Source: Apostichopus parvimensis
Taxonomy: Eukaryota > Echinodermata > Holothuroidea > Aspidochirotida > Stichopodidae
Direction of reading: 5' to 3'
DNA length: 20,754 bases
NCBI GenBank assembly: GCA_000934455.1
Contig: KN882370.1
Location: 99,709-120,462, forward strand
Part shown: positions 1-10,400 of the stretch, one piece after another
Numbering within the stretch: position 1 is the first letter of the stretch
Layout: each line of letters starts with the position of its first letter
Notes under the pieces: generated by a model
Told to the model about the DNA's origin: nothing
The model's database searches: none
What the model saw: only the letters and a program-made list of their open reading frames with translations
Program-made: the position numbers and the translations under genes

Positions 1-16
1 GGGGGGGGGGGGGGGG

Positions 17-1315
17 AGGGGCATTGTTTTTAAGTCCATTATAAACGAAGAGCATGCATTATCGTTATTTATCAAAATTGTGTTACGTAACTAGTGACGT
101 TAATATCTGAAGTGTAGACGGATCCTCCAACTCGTATTATTGTTCGACACCAAATTTGTCAGTATAGGTGATTTATTGTATCATTGACAAAGGAAAGCCC
201 TGGTTAATGTCGTACCTTGCACATGTCTATATGGAGCTGCGCAGCCTTCATGTATATACTTCGATACATGTACCGTAATTGTATTTAAAATTACGAAAGT
301 GAAGTCTTTGTTCTTTCGATAAGCGCCTCAAGAAGAATTTTACAACAGCAAAGCTCTCACCTGTTCCCCATCAACGGCCATGGAGTTTCCCAGTCTCTTA
401 TTCAAACGAATCATCTCTGCCCTGCTCCGCAATTATTACGTAATTAATTATTGATGACGTCATTTACAGCTTATTACAACATTTAATTCATCACTTGGCT
501 TTTAAATTTCAGTAAAACAGTTTTATTCTTAATTTTTTCTTCTCGCTTCTAGTATTTGTTTTTCGGTTAAACAGCAAGATAAAGCCTACCATTTGCTAGA
601 ATCATTTAGATGGCGCCAGTTCGATTAACCAATTATCGAAGAAGGCTATTGGCCTTCGCCTGACCATGAGATGGCTAGCAATGACTTCCGTACATCAACA
701 GAACACAAAGACAAAACCGTGTTGAAGATTACCCAAAATCGGCTTTGGCAAAATCAAAACACGAAAAAAAAAACCGATATTCGAAAATGCCACTGACCAA
801 AAGGCTCCATAATTGTCCAGGGTAAAACAAGGCAACTATGTTATTTCCTTAATCGCGATTCCAAGACCGATTTTAGGGTTATGTTGTAAAATGGAGAAAT
901 GTTATTTCGCTCGAGGAAATGTTATCCATGTCTTCACTGCCACCCTTGTAAGTGCTTCAGCACTTTCTCCTGTTCTCTCCTTTCATCTATAGACTTTGTT
1001 TGCGTTTGTTAAAGTTTCGATTTTTTTTTGTATGCATTTTTGTGTGTTAGTCATTTTTGTGACGTAGTAGACCCAATTAAGGGAAACAGCTTTTGTCAAG
1101 AAGAAGCCCTTTCTAAATACTTAAAGCTGACTTCCTCTGACAAAGTTTAACTCTAATTCAGCTGTTTTTCAGGCAGTCAGTTTTTGACGGAGTTTACTTG
1201 AAATGTCACTTCAGAAACGCTTCTAAATGTAATTGTTCTAAATCTATTGTAAAAGCTTTTGAATATAATATTTGTTCTGGAGGTTTCGAACCTTCTTATA
1301 ATTACCATAGATGAA
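17..1315. other. Intergenic, no supported gene
   Basis: AT-rich DNA with a TGACGTCA site at 455-462 and no frame of convincing length or composition on either strand. No transposon ends were recognised. Confidence 0.6.
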
Positions 1316-1705
1316 AACTGCTAAATCAGAGGTTTTCCTAGTGAAGATAACTACATCCAGGGTGCAAGGACGTATAAACGATTGCTGAAATTTGGAGATT
1401 GATCGACCTTTATGTGACCTTTCTAGCATATTCTCAATAACGGAAAACTGCCTGAAAATTATAAACAAAATGTTGGACGAACAGAGAAAAGTTTGGTTAG
1501 ATGAAAACATAGATAGAAACTGTTAAATCAGAGATTTTCCTAGTGAAGATAAAATACATTCAGGGTGCAAGGAAGTATAAAATGATTGCTGAAATGTGGA
1601 GATTGATTGACCTTTATGTGACCTTTCTAGCATATTCTCGATAACGGAAAACTGTCTGAAAATTATAAACAAAATTTTGAACGAGCCGAGAAAAGTTTGG
1701 TTAGA
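1316..1705. repeat. 202-bp tandem duplication, two units
   Basis: The block starting AACTGCTAAATCAGAG at 1316 recurs as AACTGTTAAATCAGAG at 1518, an offset of 202 bases. Homology continues through CCTAGTGAAGATAA, CAGGGTGCAAGGA, GACCTTTATGTGACCTTTCT and GAGAAAAGTTTGGTTAGA to about 1705. Differences are scattered single substitutions plus small indels. Neither unit has a supported coding frame; the minus-strand frame at 1244-1510 is a by-product. Confidence 0.85.
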
Positions 1706-1710
1706 GTTTG

Positions 1711-1790
1711 GGAATCGAACTATGGACAGCGGGATTAGTCCTTAGTTTGCGGCCGATCGCTGTATAAATGGTTATTTGCTAGGAGGGGGG
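1711..1790 (-). repeat. Degenerate tRNA-like (SINE-type) fragment
   Basis: The minus strand carries AGTTCGATTCC (1721-1711), one base from a pol III B box. TAGCAAATAAC about 60 bases upstream resembles an A box, with its last base wrong. A clean cloverleaf cannot be drawn, so this looks like a decayed tRNA-derived SINE head. It abuts the 202-bp tandem duplication on one side and a 21-base poly-G tract on the other. Confidence 0.3.
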
Positions 1791-1805
1791 GGGGGGGGGG
1801 GGGGG
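1785..1805 (+). repeat. Poly-G tract (21 bases), longest of nine G/C homopolymers
   Basis: Other tracts of 11 or more are G at 1-16, 4515-4526, 10328-10344 and 20694-20705, and C at 13446-13457, 13758-13769, 17343-17353 and 19065-19077. Such tracts can form quadruplexes and are prone to length error in sequencing. Confidence 0.95.
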
Positions 1806-2494
1806 TGGGCTGAGGTTACAGTCAGAAATTGACTGTAACTCGCGCATCATGTTAGCAGATACCAGACTTGAGCGAATTGACACAGAAATTCAATTCTGAA
1901 TGGCGGATGTTAATCACAGGGGAAATTTTTTTATATATGAAAACATAACTGCAATGGGTAAATTGAAAACTTTCCAAATATTTCAAAATCAAAGTTGAAT
2001 GCTAAACATAATTATGACACGATAGAGGAAACTTGTTCTCATTTCTGACTTCATAGCTCAAACGTCAGCTATAATGCGGATGTTTTCTTCGACTTGACAA
2101 AGTTGAAAATAACCAGATAAAGTCTGTCAATCTGTGTGGAGTATGTTGGTCTTTTGTGTACATGTATGTGGCGTATTTTGCCACCGGAATATCCCCTTAA
2201 GGAAAATCATATCATCATTGAAATCTTGCAAGAAAGAAAAGAATATAAGGGAACAAGAAATAAAAAAAAGTAAAACTTGAGAACATATATGAGACGCCGA
2301 TTCGTTATACATTGTCTGATTTGTGGAAGAGCGCCCTCTATCCTCTGATTGTTCGGAAGAGAGCCCATGATAAGAAAACCTGAATGGTTTACCCTGTCGC
2401 AACCACAACGTCGTGGTTTCGAAGTCAAAATAGAAGAACGCCATCAATTTCAATGAGCGCGGCTTCAGCTTATGTCAAAATTGTACGTCTTACA
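1806..2494. other. Intergenic, no supported gene
   Basis: The two overlapping minus frames at 2127-2453 have no domain-like content and share the same bases, so they are chance frames. Nothing else was recognised. Confidence 0.6.
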
Positions 2495-3026
2495 GTTTAA
2501 TTTAAAATACCAGAGAAAATTTTGAATTTTTGAGAAAATAACCCTTTAAAACATATGAGGTTATTCAATCAAAGTGACTGGAGTATTAAGTCTAATAAAC
2601 ACAAAACATTTGGTCATTGCCTCAGATGTAACACAAAACTCAATGGGGAAACAGGAAGTTAATATGGTCTCAAATGACATGTAGATTAAAATAGATGAAA
2701 TATAAAAGGGTTAATTGTGTTGAATGTTACTCAGGGGTCACTATTGTTTACAGGAAAGTTAATATAACATGTTTTGTTTGAGTTATGAGAATAAAGTAAA
2801 ACATTGGATTACTGACATTATCATTTAGGCCTGCACCAAGAAGCCGACGTCACCCTCATTTTAAACTTAAAGGAAGATCCAGAGATTAAATATATTTTAA
2901 ATGTGAATATCCTGAAGACCGGAAGAGCTATATATAGAAACATCGCTATAACTCCATTTTTTTCTTTATTTTTCTCAAACTATGGCACATCAAGACTAAA
3001 ATTCTGTCTAAATTCATCCTATAGAC
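2495..3026 (+). repeat. Dispersed repeat copy A, interrupted by a hAT MITE
   Basis: This stretch aligns with the reverse complement of about 9490-9970. Shared blocks in order are AATTTTTGAGAAA, GTGACTGGA, AGTCTAATAAACA, a GATGTAACACAAA/GATACAACACAAA pair, GGTCTCAAATGACATGT, GTTGAATGT, AGAAGCCGACGT and GTGAATATC, then ACATCAAGA/ATATCAAGA near 2986. Identity is patchy with small indels, as expected for old copies. No terminal repeats or open frame were found, so the class is unknown. The MITE at 3027 begins where the alignment ends, consistent with insertion into this repeat. Confidence 0.7.
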
Positions 3027-3347
3027 CAGGGTTTCCCTAACTTTATCCCCCACGAACCCCCTGTGGATGTCAGAGTTGTCCACGAACCCCAACTTTTCGA
3101 GACACGATCTGAGTCATTATTATACTATAATACGCATAACAGTGCTTCGTAAAAGATCAAGTTCATAGTGTAATATTGTAGAGTTTGTCGGAAGGTACGA
3201 CTTTTGTACATTACTAAATTATATGATATATCAGATTTTAGTGCAACAAAAAGTACTCTAGTTTGACTTTCAGAAACGTCTCACGAAACCCCTGGGATGG
3301 ACGCACGCACCCCCTGGGGTTCATGCACCCCAGTTAGGGAACCCCTG
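3027..3347. mobile_element. hAT-type MITE with perfect 8-bp target-site duplication
   Basis: The 321-bp element starts CAGGGTTTCCCTAACT and ends in the reverse complement of CAGGGGTTCCCTAACT: 16-bp terminal inverted repeats with one mismatch. It is flanked on both sides by CTATAGAC (3019-3026 and 3348-3355), an exact 8-bp duplication. Eight-base duplications and CAGGGGTTCCC-like ends are typical of hAT transposons. Subterminal copies of a CACGAACCCC-like motif occur near the left end. There is no transposase frame, so it is non-autonomous. Confidence 0.92.
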
Positions 3348-3827
3348 CTATAGACTATACGCTGCCATTGTATATTTACAGGGCATAGATATGTCACTAC
3401 ATGCAATCCATTCAGCACAACAATGAAATGGTCTCATTATTTTCTATTTGCGCTTTAGATTAAGATCAGTTCTCATACCCCTGCAGTTAAAGATGCTCAT
3501 TTGATGTATAGGCTAACTCAAATCACTTCAATGTGTACCTAGGGCTTAAAATATAATCCCACAATAAATACAGCGCGTGGGCAATGGTAGTAAGCCGCGC
3601 ATTCACCGACACCACTAAAGTAAAAAAAAAAGGTTGACGGGAGTCTCAAGAATGGAAATCTCAATTTCAAACAATGTAATATGAGCCCTGGTCATGGATA
3701 AGAAATGTCCAAAGTATAATGACAAATATTAATGGGCTTTAGACTGACATTCACAACGAATTTGAACAAGCCATCGGCTACTATAGTTGTGATGGGAATG
3801 TCGGAGTCATGTTTACGGCTCTGGGCA

Positions 3828-4110
3828 CCGATACACACAGAGAACACAAAGTAAAAAATGGATTTGCTATAAATCAGTAGCATGTGCTATTAGGATTACA
3901 TGCAGTAAGAAACTGAGCATATGTGTTAATTCCAACATATCTAGTTGTTGAGATTTTTTTGGGATTACACATATCCTCAGTTCTTACTCTAAACCTAATA
4001 TAGCACATGCATGCTACCGTTTTATCATATTTATCAACACAATTCAGTTTTACTGTGGTACAAAACATCAATATTTACATTTAGTTACTGTATAACTCCG
4101 TGTGAATCGG
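3828..4110. mobile_element. Hairpin-rich foldback MITE, copy 1
   Basis: The ends are CCGATACACACAGAGAACAC and the reverse complement of CCGATTCACACGGAGTT, forming imperfect terminal inverted repeats. Internally TAGCATGTGCTAT pairs with ATAGCACATGCATGCTA, and CATATGTGTTAATTCC faces GGGATTACACATATCC, so most of the 283 bp can fold into nested hairpins. It is homologous over its length to 17543-17850. I could not find a target-site duplication. There is no coding capacity; the open frames at 3692-3883 and 3874-4071 are incidental. Confidence 0.75.
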
Positions 4111-4447
4111 TTGATCTAGGACATGACGGGTTGGAAATTGCAAGGACCTATATACACCGTTCTTGGAAAATTTCGAATTTACTGTGATAGAGCAATTAGT
4201 TGTGTATAAGTGATATACATGTATGTAAGCTTTATGCGGCCTGGCAATGTGTTAATTTACACATGTTTGGAATTTATCCAAAACTTTCACACACAAATTT
4301 TTGGCCCATCTAGGGATAGTATAATTGTATTTGCTGTGACTCTATTGTTACATGTTAAGTACATTATATATTATGTTCGCACATGTTGTTAATTCTGAAA
4401 GGAAGTAAAACGTTATGATGTTGCTTCGAGAGGGTGGGGTTGGGGTT

Positions 4448-4544
4448 GGGAGGGGTCAATCATCGGGAGTGGGAGATTCGGTCACAAGTTTCAATAGGAG
4501 GGGTCAATCATTATGGGGGGGGGGGGATTGGGCCGCAATCTTCA
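4448..4544. repeat. Short G-rich tandem duplication
   Basis: GGGAGGGGTCAATCAT from 4448 recurs at 4497 as AGGAGGGGTCAATCAT. Both are followed by a G-rich patch, then GAT-GG-C-CAA-TTCA. The second unit carries a 12-base poly-G (4515-4526). The following 4545-4735 is GC-richer than its surroundings and looks like part of an interspersed repeat with no recognisable frame. Confidence 0.65.
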
Positions 4545-5840
4545 AGGTGACAGTGAGACTTTCGACTTTGATTTGAGGGGGGCAAACTACAAGCTATCTA
4601 AAAGCTTTCGGGACAAATTCCTCTGCATAGTCTGTACTGGGGCATGCCTGATATTGATTTATCACTATAGTGGGCGGGGACGAGTGGTGGGGAACATTCG
4701 CCCTGTGTCCACCGACCCCACCGCTTTGTAGTTTGGCATCTTTCTTTTGTGCAGTTTTAGTGTTTTTGGCCTCTAAAAATGGAGAAAAATAGGAAGAATA
4801 AGGAAAGAGACATGCATGCATACTCCGTATAGTGATCAGAACATTTATTAAAACCCACGGTTCTAACGAAGTCCTTGAATCCTTATCTACAAATGTAAAA
4901 TAAATTAATAAAACGGAAATTTGATGGAAAAAATATCAATAGAAACGGCTTCAGTGATATTTTTTGAAGTTATCCTTTTTTTCCCTTTCCAAATTGTCAA
5001 GTTAAGTAACCTTGGGTCGCTTTCTTCTTACTCTTGATTTGGCATTCGCCACCTGCATTTTTCAAAATATCATAATATGCGCATGCGCAATTAAATCTAC
5101 GGGTATGTATAAATAATTAGCAAATCTCTCACAAATTCATAAAATATAGCAAGAATATGTAAGGCCTTTGTGTCCTTGATGTGAAAATAACTTTTAAATA
5201 TTCATAACATGTGACGTCAGTGAGTGAGATGGTGGAATAATAATTTAACTTTTGTGAGTTTTATATGCAGTCTCTCGTTTGGCTTATCAGTACTTAACTT
5301 TAATTTGACATAAAGACAAAATCTTCTTTCATTTGATGTGATGTCAGTTATCTTAAACATATCGGTCAATACTAAAATCTGGTAAATATGCAATATTTTG
5401 TTGGCTGACATTTTTTAATTTGAAGTAAGTCTTTTTATTTTCTCAAGAAAATCAAATGGTATTTATTTATCGTATATGATAAATACTGATATTAAAGTCT
5501 CGGTGCGACAAGATAATTTCATAACTGATGAGAATCGATGAATACTCACAGAAGTCCGGTGGAGAAGTTGGGTTACTTCATTTTACTAATTTCAACTTTA
5601 TTAGGAGTGAGATTTCGTTATAACTGTACTTCGACACATGTATATATATATCTATATCTATAAATCATATAAATCATATAAAATATAAATATACATATTA
5701 AATCATGATGACTATCCGTCATAACACCCCCCTTGGCTCGAGTCCTTAGTATATATAATATTTGCACCTCCATGACAAGATAGGTATATCGCTGCAAGCG
5801 CTACGTAAAACTTCAAACACTTTACATAAAAACAAGATAT
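4545..5840. other. Repeat-derived and AT-rich spacer
   Basis: A GC-rich stretch to about 4735, then AT-rich DNA with a TGACGTCA at 5212-5219 and an AT microsatellite at 5640-5700. No gene or RNA was recognised. Confidence 0.55.
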
Positions 5841-5846
5841 GTCTTA

Positions 5847-5868
5847 CCATGGAGCTATAGCTCCATGG
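5847..5868. repeat. 22-bp perfect palindrome flanked by 9-bp direct repeat
   Basis: The half-arm CCATGGAGCTA is followed directly by its exact reverse complement. GTCTTACCA occurs at 5841-5849 and again at 5868-5876, overlapping both palindrome ends. The arrangement suggests a template-switch product or a tiny insertion with target duplication. Confidence 0.7.
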
Positions 5869-5904
5869 TCTTACCAAGATACCCATTTGACAGAACATTG
5901 TCAT

Positions 5905-6371
5905 AACACCAACACCAATAACAAGAAGCACTATGGCCCTACAGCATTCTCGGTCGCCGTACTGACCTGATCTTTGGAACGAGCTGCCTCCCGGAATTCG
6001 TATGATCACGGACTTCACCTCCTTCAAGTCACACCTGAAAACGCATCTCTTTCAAGAGCACTACCAAGATGGTTTCTAAGATTTTTTAGATTTTTTGATG
6101 GTTGGTTTTAAGGTTCTAATTTCAATTGGATTTTTCACTTTTTAGCATTCAAATTGTAGATTTTGTAGTCAATCTGTTTTATCGTGTTACTCTTCACCAG
6201 TGCTTTTAATAGTTTTTCGATCTCATATTCCTGTAAATATCTGTATATGGTATATGTATTTACTGTTTTTTGTATTTAATGTTTTATGTCATTGTATTTT
6301 CTAGATTGTTTGTAAAGCGCACAGATGCATCGCGCGTAGTGCGCTATATAAGATTTTATTTACATTACATT
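5905..6371 (+). mobile_element. 5'-truncated LINE (CR1/L2-like) copy with 3' stem-loop and tail
   Basis: Frame 5905-5961 reads KKHYGPTAFSVAV, and a second frame 5966-6079 reads PDLWNELPPGIRMITDFTSF, KSHLKTHLF and a stop. Together they are the extreme C-terminus of a CR1/L2-type LINE ORF2. An extra CTGA (5962-5965) shifts the frame between them, so the copy is dead. The following 3' UTR ends with a perfect stem AGCGCAC (6316-6322) / GTGCGCT (6339-6345), GCTATATAAG, then TACAT repeats (6361-6375), the usual 3' recognition end for this group. ACATTGTCAT occurs at both borders (5895-5904 and 6372-6381), a plausible 10-bp target duplication, though half of it overlaps the tail repeat. Confidence 0.78.
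5962..6079 (+). pseudogene. LINE ORF2 C-terminal remnant, frameshifted
   Basis: The LWNELPPGIR and FKSHLKTHLF motifs mark the C-terminal tail of a retrotransposon reverse-transcriptase polyprotein. The four-base excess CTGA at 5962-5965 breaks the frame from the preceding FSVAV motif. No catalytic region is present. Confidence 0.75.
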
Positions 6372-6381
6372 ACATTGTCAT

Positions 6382-7144
6382 GATCTCACGGTCACAGTCT
6401 CCATGTTAAAGAGACTGGGGTTCAAAGTGTGGATCAGTTAAGTCCCTTGGTTTTCGTGGCCAGGTTCTATCTTGGGCAACGTTTCTTTAAAAGTATATCA
6501 AACATCAAACTGTGTACAATCGCTGTTGCAAACAGTCGACGAATGTGAATAGAAACACGCACAAAAAACAAAAAAACATTAACAAAAAAAATTATTACGT
6601 CATCACCCTTTGCCGTCTTGTCTGAAAGATATAGAAATTATTTTCATTTTACGATGACAATGTTTTAGCGTCACAAGAAATTATAGACCCTTGTGGGGGG
6701 TCTCAAGTTAGGTGAAAGGATACCTAATTATAGTACAAGAAATATATATGACTAAGTCGTCAGCACAACTATCAACACTGTATCTCTCCACGCCTTCATC
6801 CTATCCTCCAAATTAATAATAATTCTTTTAGAGGTTTAAACGTTTGTGATACATTCACATAAATTCAGTACAGAGACATGACGGAAGTCATACCCTTTTA
6901 TATTTTCCACCAAGATTTAGTACTCGCTTTTCCCTCATCTAGCCTTTTAGCATTTACATCTGTTCAGTTAGTTAGTACAAGAGTATCAAAAATGAACGAA
7001 GCGTTAAATCGTAAACAGGAACAGTTAGCATATATATAGAATAATCACAAACGATATAATATAACGTCCCTCTGGTAGTCGCTAGGGTATAACAACACCA
7101 TGATTCGTTATCCTTTTCATAACATTTATATCAGTATACTGCCC
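6382..7144 (-). other. Probable 3' UTR and flank of the FReD gene
   Basis: This region follows the stop codon at 7145 on the minus strand. No AATAAA or ATTAAA was seen; only TATAAA-like hexamers at 7126-7131 and 6897-6902. The UTR end cannot be placed. Confidence 0.4.
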
Positions 7145-7407
7145 TCAGTCCCCTACACTCGGTCGTAGTTTCATCTCGATTCTTTTCAACGAGTAATTTG
7201 GTCCTTTCCAGGCGTTCCATACGATCCCTTGTGACGTCAGACGATTAACTCCACCGAGGTATAAGCCGTTCGGATTGGTTTCTAGACATTTACCGAACCA
7301 CCAGCCTCCCCCACCGTGAAGTACTGAACAGTTTTCATCTTTCAAGGCGTCGTTATCTCGATCGTATGTTGAAAACTGTTGACCGTCGTGAACCGAGAGG
7401 GAGTCAC
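7145..7407 (-). CDS. FReD exon 3 (C-terminal third, calcium site, stop codon)
   Basis: The acceptor is a T-rich tract ending in AACAG before 7407. The exon begins in phase 1 (G|GT) and restores glycine with the previous exon. It encodes GDSLSVHDGQQFSTYDRDND, then ENCSVLHGGGGWWFGKC, NGLYLGG, WNAWKGPNYSLKRIEMKLRP, ending SVGD and TGA (7147-7145). The DRDND calcium motif lies at 7363-7349. The third and fourth conserved cysteines are at about 7330-7328 and 7288-7286 and normally form a disulphide next to the sugar-binding pocket. The exon also contains a TGACGTCA palindrome (7232-7239) inside the codons for LTSQ. Downstream, between 7144 and about 6400, I see no AATAAA or ATTAAA on this strand, only TATAAA-like variants (7126-7131 and 6897-6902), so the polyadenylation site is not fixed. 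Confidence 0.92.
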
Positions 7408-10400
7408 CTGTTACAAATCAAAAAATATAGGTTTTTTTGTGTAAAAAATCAAGTGACGTTTCAGCAAGGAGCCCTGAATGGCGCATTACAGATATGTAAC
7501 GTCATGGAAAACATCTTTGAACATTCGTCCATGTAAGGGGAGGTGTTTGTATAGATACACAGACACGCTTAAAAACTGAGTATATATATATACACGCCTA
7601 CAGTGGAATTACGACCCTCCTTACCGGTTTCGAACCTCTGGAAATACAATCAGCGTCCATAGCCTAGTGGTTAGGGTTTCCGCATTTAAAGCGGGAGGCC
7701 CGGGTTCGAATCCCGGTGGAGGCTGGAAGTTTTTTCACTGTTCTGGATTTTCAACACATTACGATTTCAATTATATATATATCTATATCTATATATATAT
7801 ATATTTATATATGCATACATATATATATATACTCAGTTTATAAGCGGAAAGTAACAGTCTCGTCTTCAAGTATTTTTCTTACAAAGAGTGTCGCGTGCGA
7901 TATTTTTCATAAATCAACTAACAATAAAATAAGATTAGTGCTCATGGGAAGTCCTTTAAAAGTTTCAGTGTCACCTCCCAAATTATTAACAAGATTTATC
8001 TGATTATTTTGAGAAGTTGCCACACTTTAACTCTTCTTCTCTTTGCTCTAGTTCACTAATTTAGTCTCAGGAGTGAAAAGTAAAAGTGCGATATTAATGA
8101 CTCATTTGAGATCGTATAAGTAGTCTTTGATCTAGAGACGGCAGCTGGGTCGTAAACCAGTTAACTATTTTACAGCAACGGTCTCGGAATTCCCATCTAC
8201 ATGTTAGCTATAGTGTAGGTAACGACCCCTTAATAGAGCAATCAAGAAACACAACTGTTAGTCAATCTGTTATTTTTAATGAAGTTTGTTTCACATTTTT
8301 CGTATCTTCTTGTATTAAGTGTCTATACGATGAATACTGTCTGTTGCAAACAATATGCATGCCAACAAAGTTAAAAGACATCATATACAATATTTCAAAT
8401 GTCGTGTGTGGCCAAGGTTAATTAAAAAAAAGATGACTAAACTACAACGACTTTCTGCTCTCACGAGGGGGAGTGTATACCTTCCCCCACCCCACCCCAC
8501 CCCCATTTGACTGCGGTACGTCCATGTTTGCCTTACCTGCTACTCCCAAATAAGTCCCCAAATTTAGCTTAAAATTGGACGTGACGTCATCGACTCTCAT
8601 CCATGTGTATGATGACGTCATTTTGATGTCATCAAAATCTTGTAGTTCGATTCGTAACTCATATTCGTCAATAGACGTGATTCGATGAAGGTTTTCAAGA
8701 CCTAGCCAATATTCAGTTGTGACGTCACCGAAACCACGCCTATACAGCGGCCAAGATCGCCTGAAATTTTCTGAACCGTTCAACCGTCTCTGAAAGACCT
8801 AATGGAAGAGAACGCAAAAAAAAAAAAGAATAAAAAAGGAGTGATTCGAATGTTTTCAAGAATCGGTTCAACAAACGTATTCGAAGCTAACATTATTTCA
8901 CTAGCCCGTTATTGGTATATAGTAAGAATAGCCTATATATAATTCCTTTCCTTATTAATAAGAAAATCTTCAAAATGTCTTGAAATCCATACATTAATAG
9001 GTTATCATCCTTAAGGATTATCGCCAGACGGAGAATTTAAAACAGTGACGTCATGTGACTGAGATTGACGTCATGGGGTTGAGAGTGGATCAAGGTTTTC
9101 TTGTGCTCAGACTTTATCTTGGGTGACTTTTATTAGAAGTAAAATGACGTCATGTGAATGACGTCATGTGAATGAGTATGACGTCATGTACCAATCGATG
9201 ATGATGGAATGAAACCAAAACTAACTCAACTGCTGATCCTCTTGTGTGTCAAAGTAATCATTTTGACATATTTTGATGACTATATTATTATTTTCTTGTT
9301 GTATATGCTTATTCGCTTGCGTGCAAAGCAGATTACTGAATAGAAAAGTACCATGCAGAGATAGCAATAACAAGACATAGCAGACTGGTCACATAGAGAT
9401 GTAAGGAAATTGAGGAGGAAATTAATCGATTATTAATAGAAATGAAATGAAATTATTTTCTGACATAACTTCCTGTTCACCTAAGTTTTAAAGGATGACA
9501 GACATTTTATCTTGATATATGTCATTGACCAAGACAAAAAAATTGAGTGCTGGTAAATGTCTCTATAAATATTCCGATTTTCATGATATTCACCTATATA
9601 TATATATCTATGGAATATCTATGAAATTAAAGATAACGTCGGCTTCTCGGTGTTAGTTCCCTTTCATTGTTACTGAATCTTTAATAATTCAACCAGCACA
9701 TGTTCTTCTAAACTTTATATAAACAACAGTGCATCCTTAGATGACATTCAACGGTATTTGTCTTTGGCAAATTTGTAGCACATTATAAACATGTCATTTG
9801 AGACCATAAATGTGTTATGTTTTCCTGTTTAGGTTTGTGTTGTATCTAAGGAACTGACTTAATTGTCTGTTTATTAGACTGCAATTTCCAGTCACTTTAA
9901 AACATGTTGATTCTCAGCTGTTTAAAAGGGTCATTTCTCAAAAATTAAATGTGGTATAGAAATTCAAACTGCACCGACAGAAGTGGGGTTTATTTCTTTC
10001 TTTAACGATCAAAATCAGATTGAAATTAATTTTGTGCCCAAAGTAATCCGTTATATACAGCGTAGTGTAATAAAACCGTCGGGAACAAAAGGAAGAGTAA
10101 ATGAAGGATGGAGTATCGATTATACATAACCTCACTGCATTACACCCACCGATCTCCCTAAATCGCACTACCATTCGCCCCTCCACCCCTCCCCCTCCCC
10201 CGTGGCGCAGTCAGTGTATGTTTGTATAGGCACTGGAAGGATCTGCAATGTTTCTGTAGGCGTACCGTACGCCAAGCACACACTATTACGCTGTATGTTT
10301 TCTCTGTTACAGGCCGCCATTTCAAGCGGGGGGGGGGGGGGGGGAGCAATACTAAACAGAACAGCGGTATGTTCTCGAGGGTGGGAAGATGGTAGAGGTC

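Noticed and set aside
2127..2453. Overlapping minus frames as a small gene
   Set aside because: No recognisable domain, AT-rich low-information content, and two frames open over the same bases.
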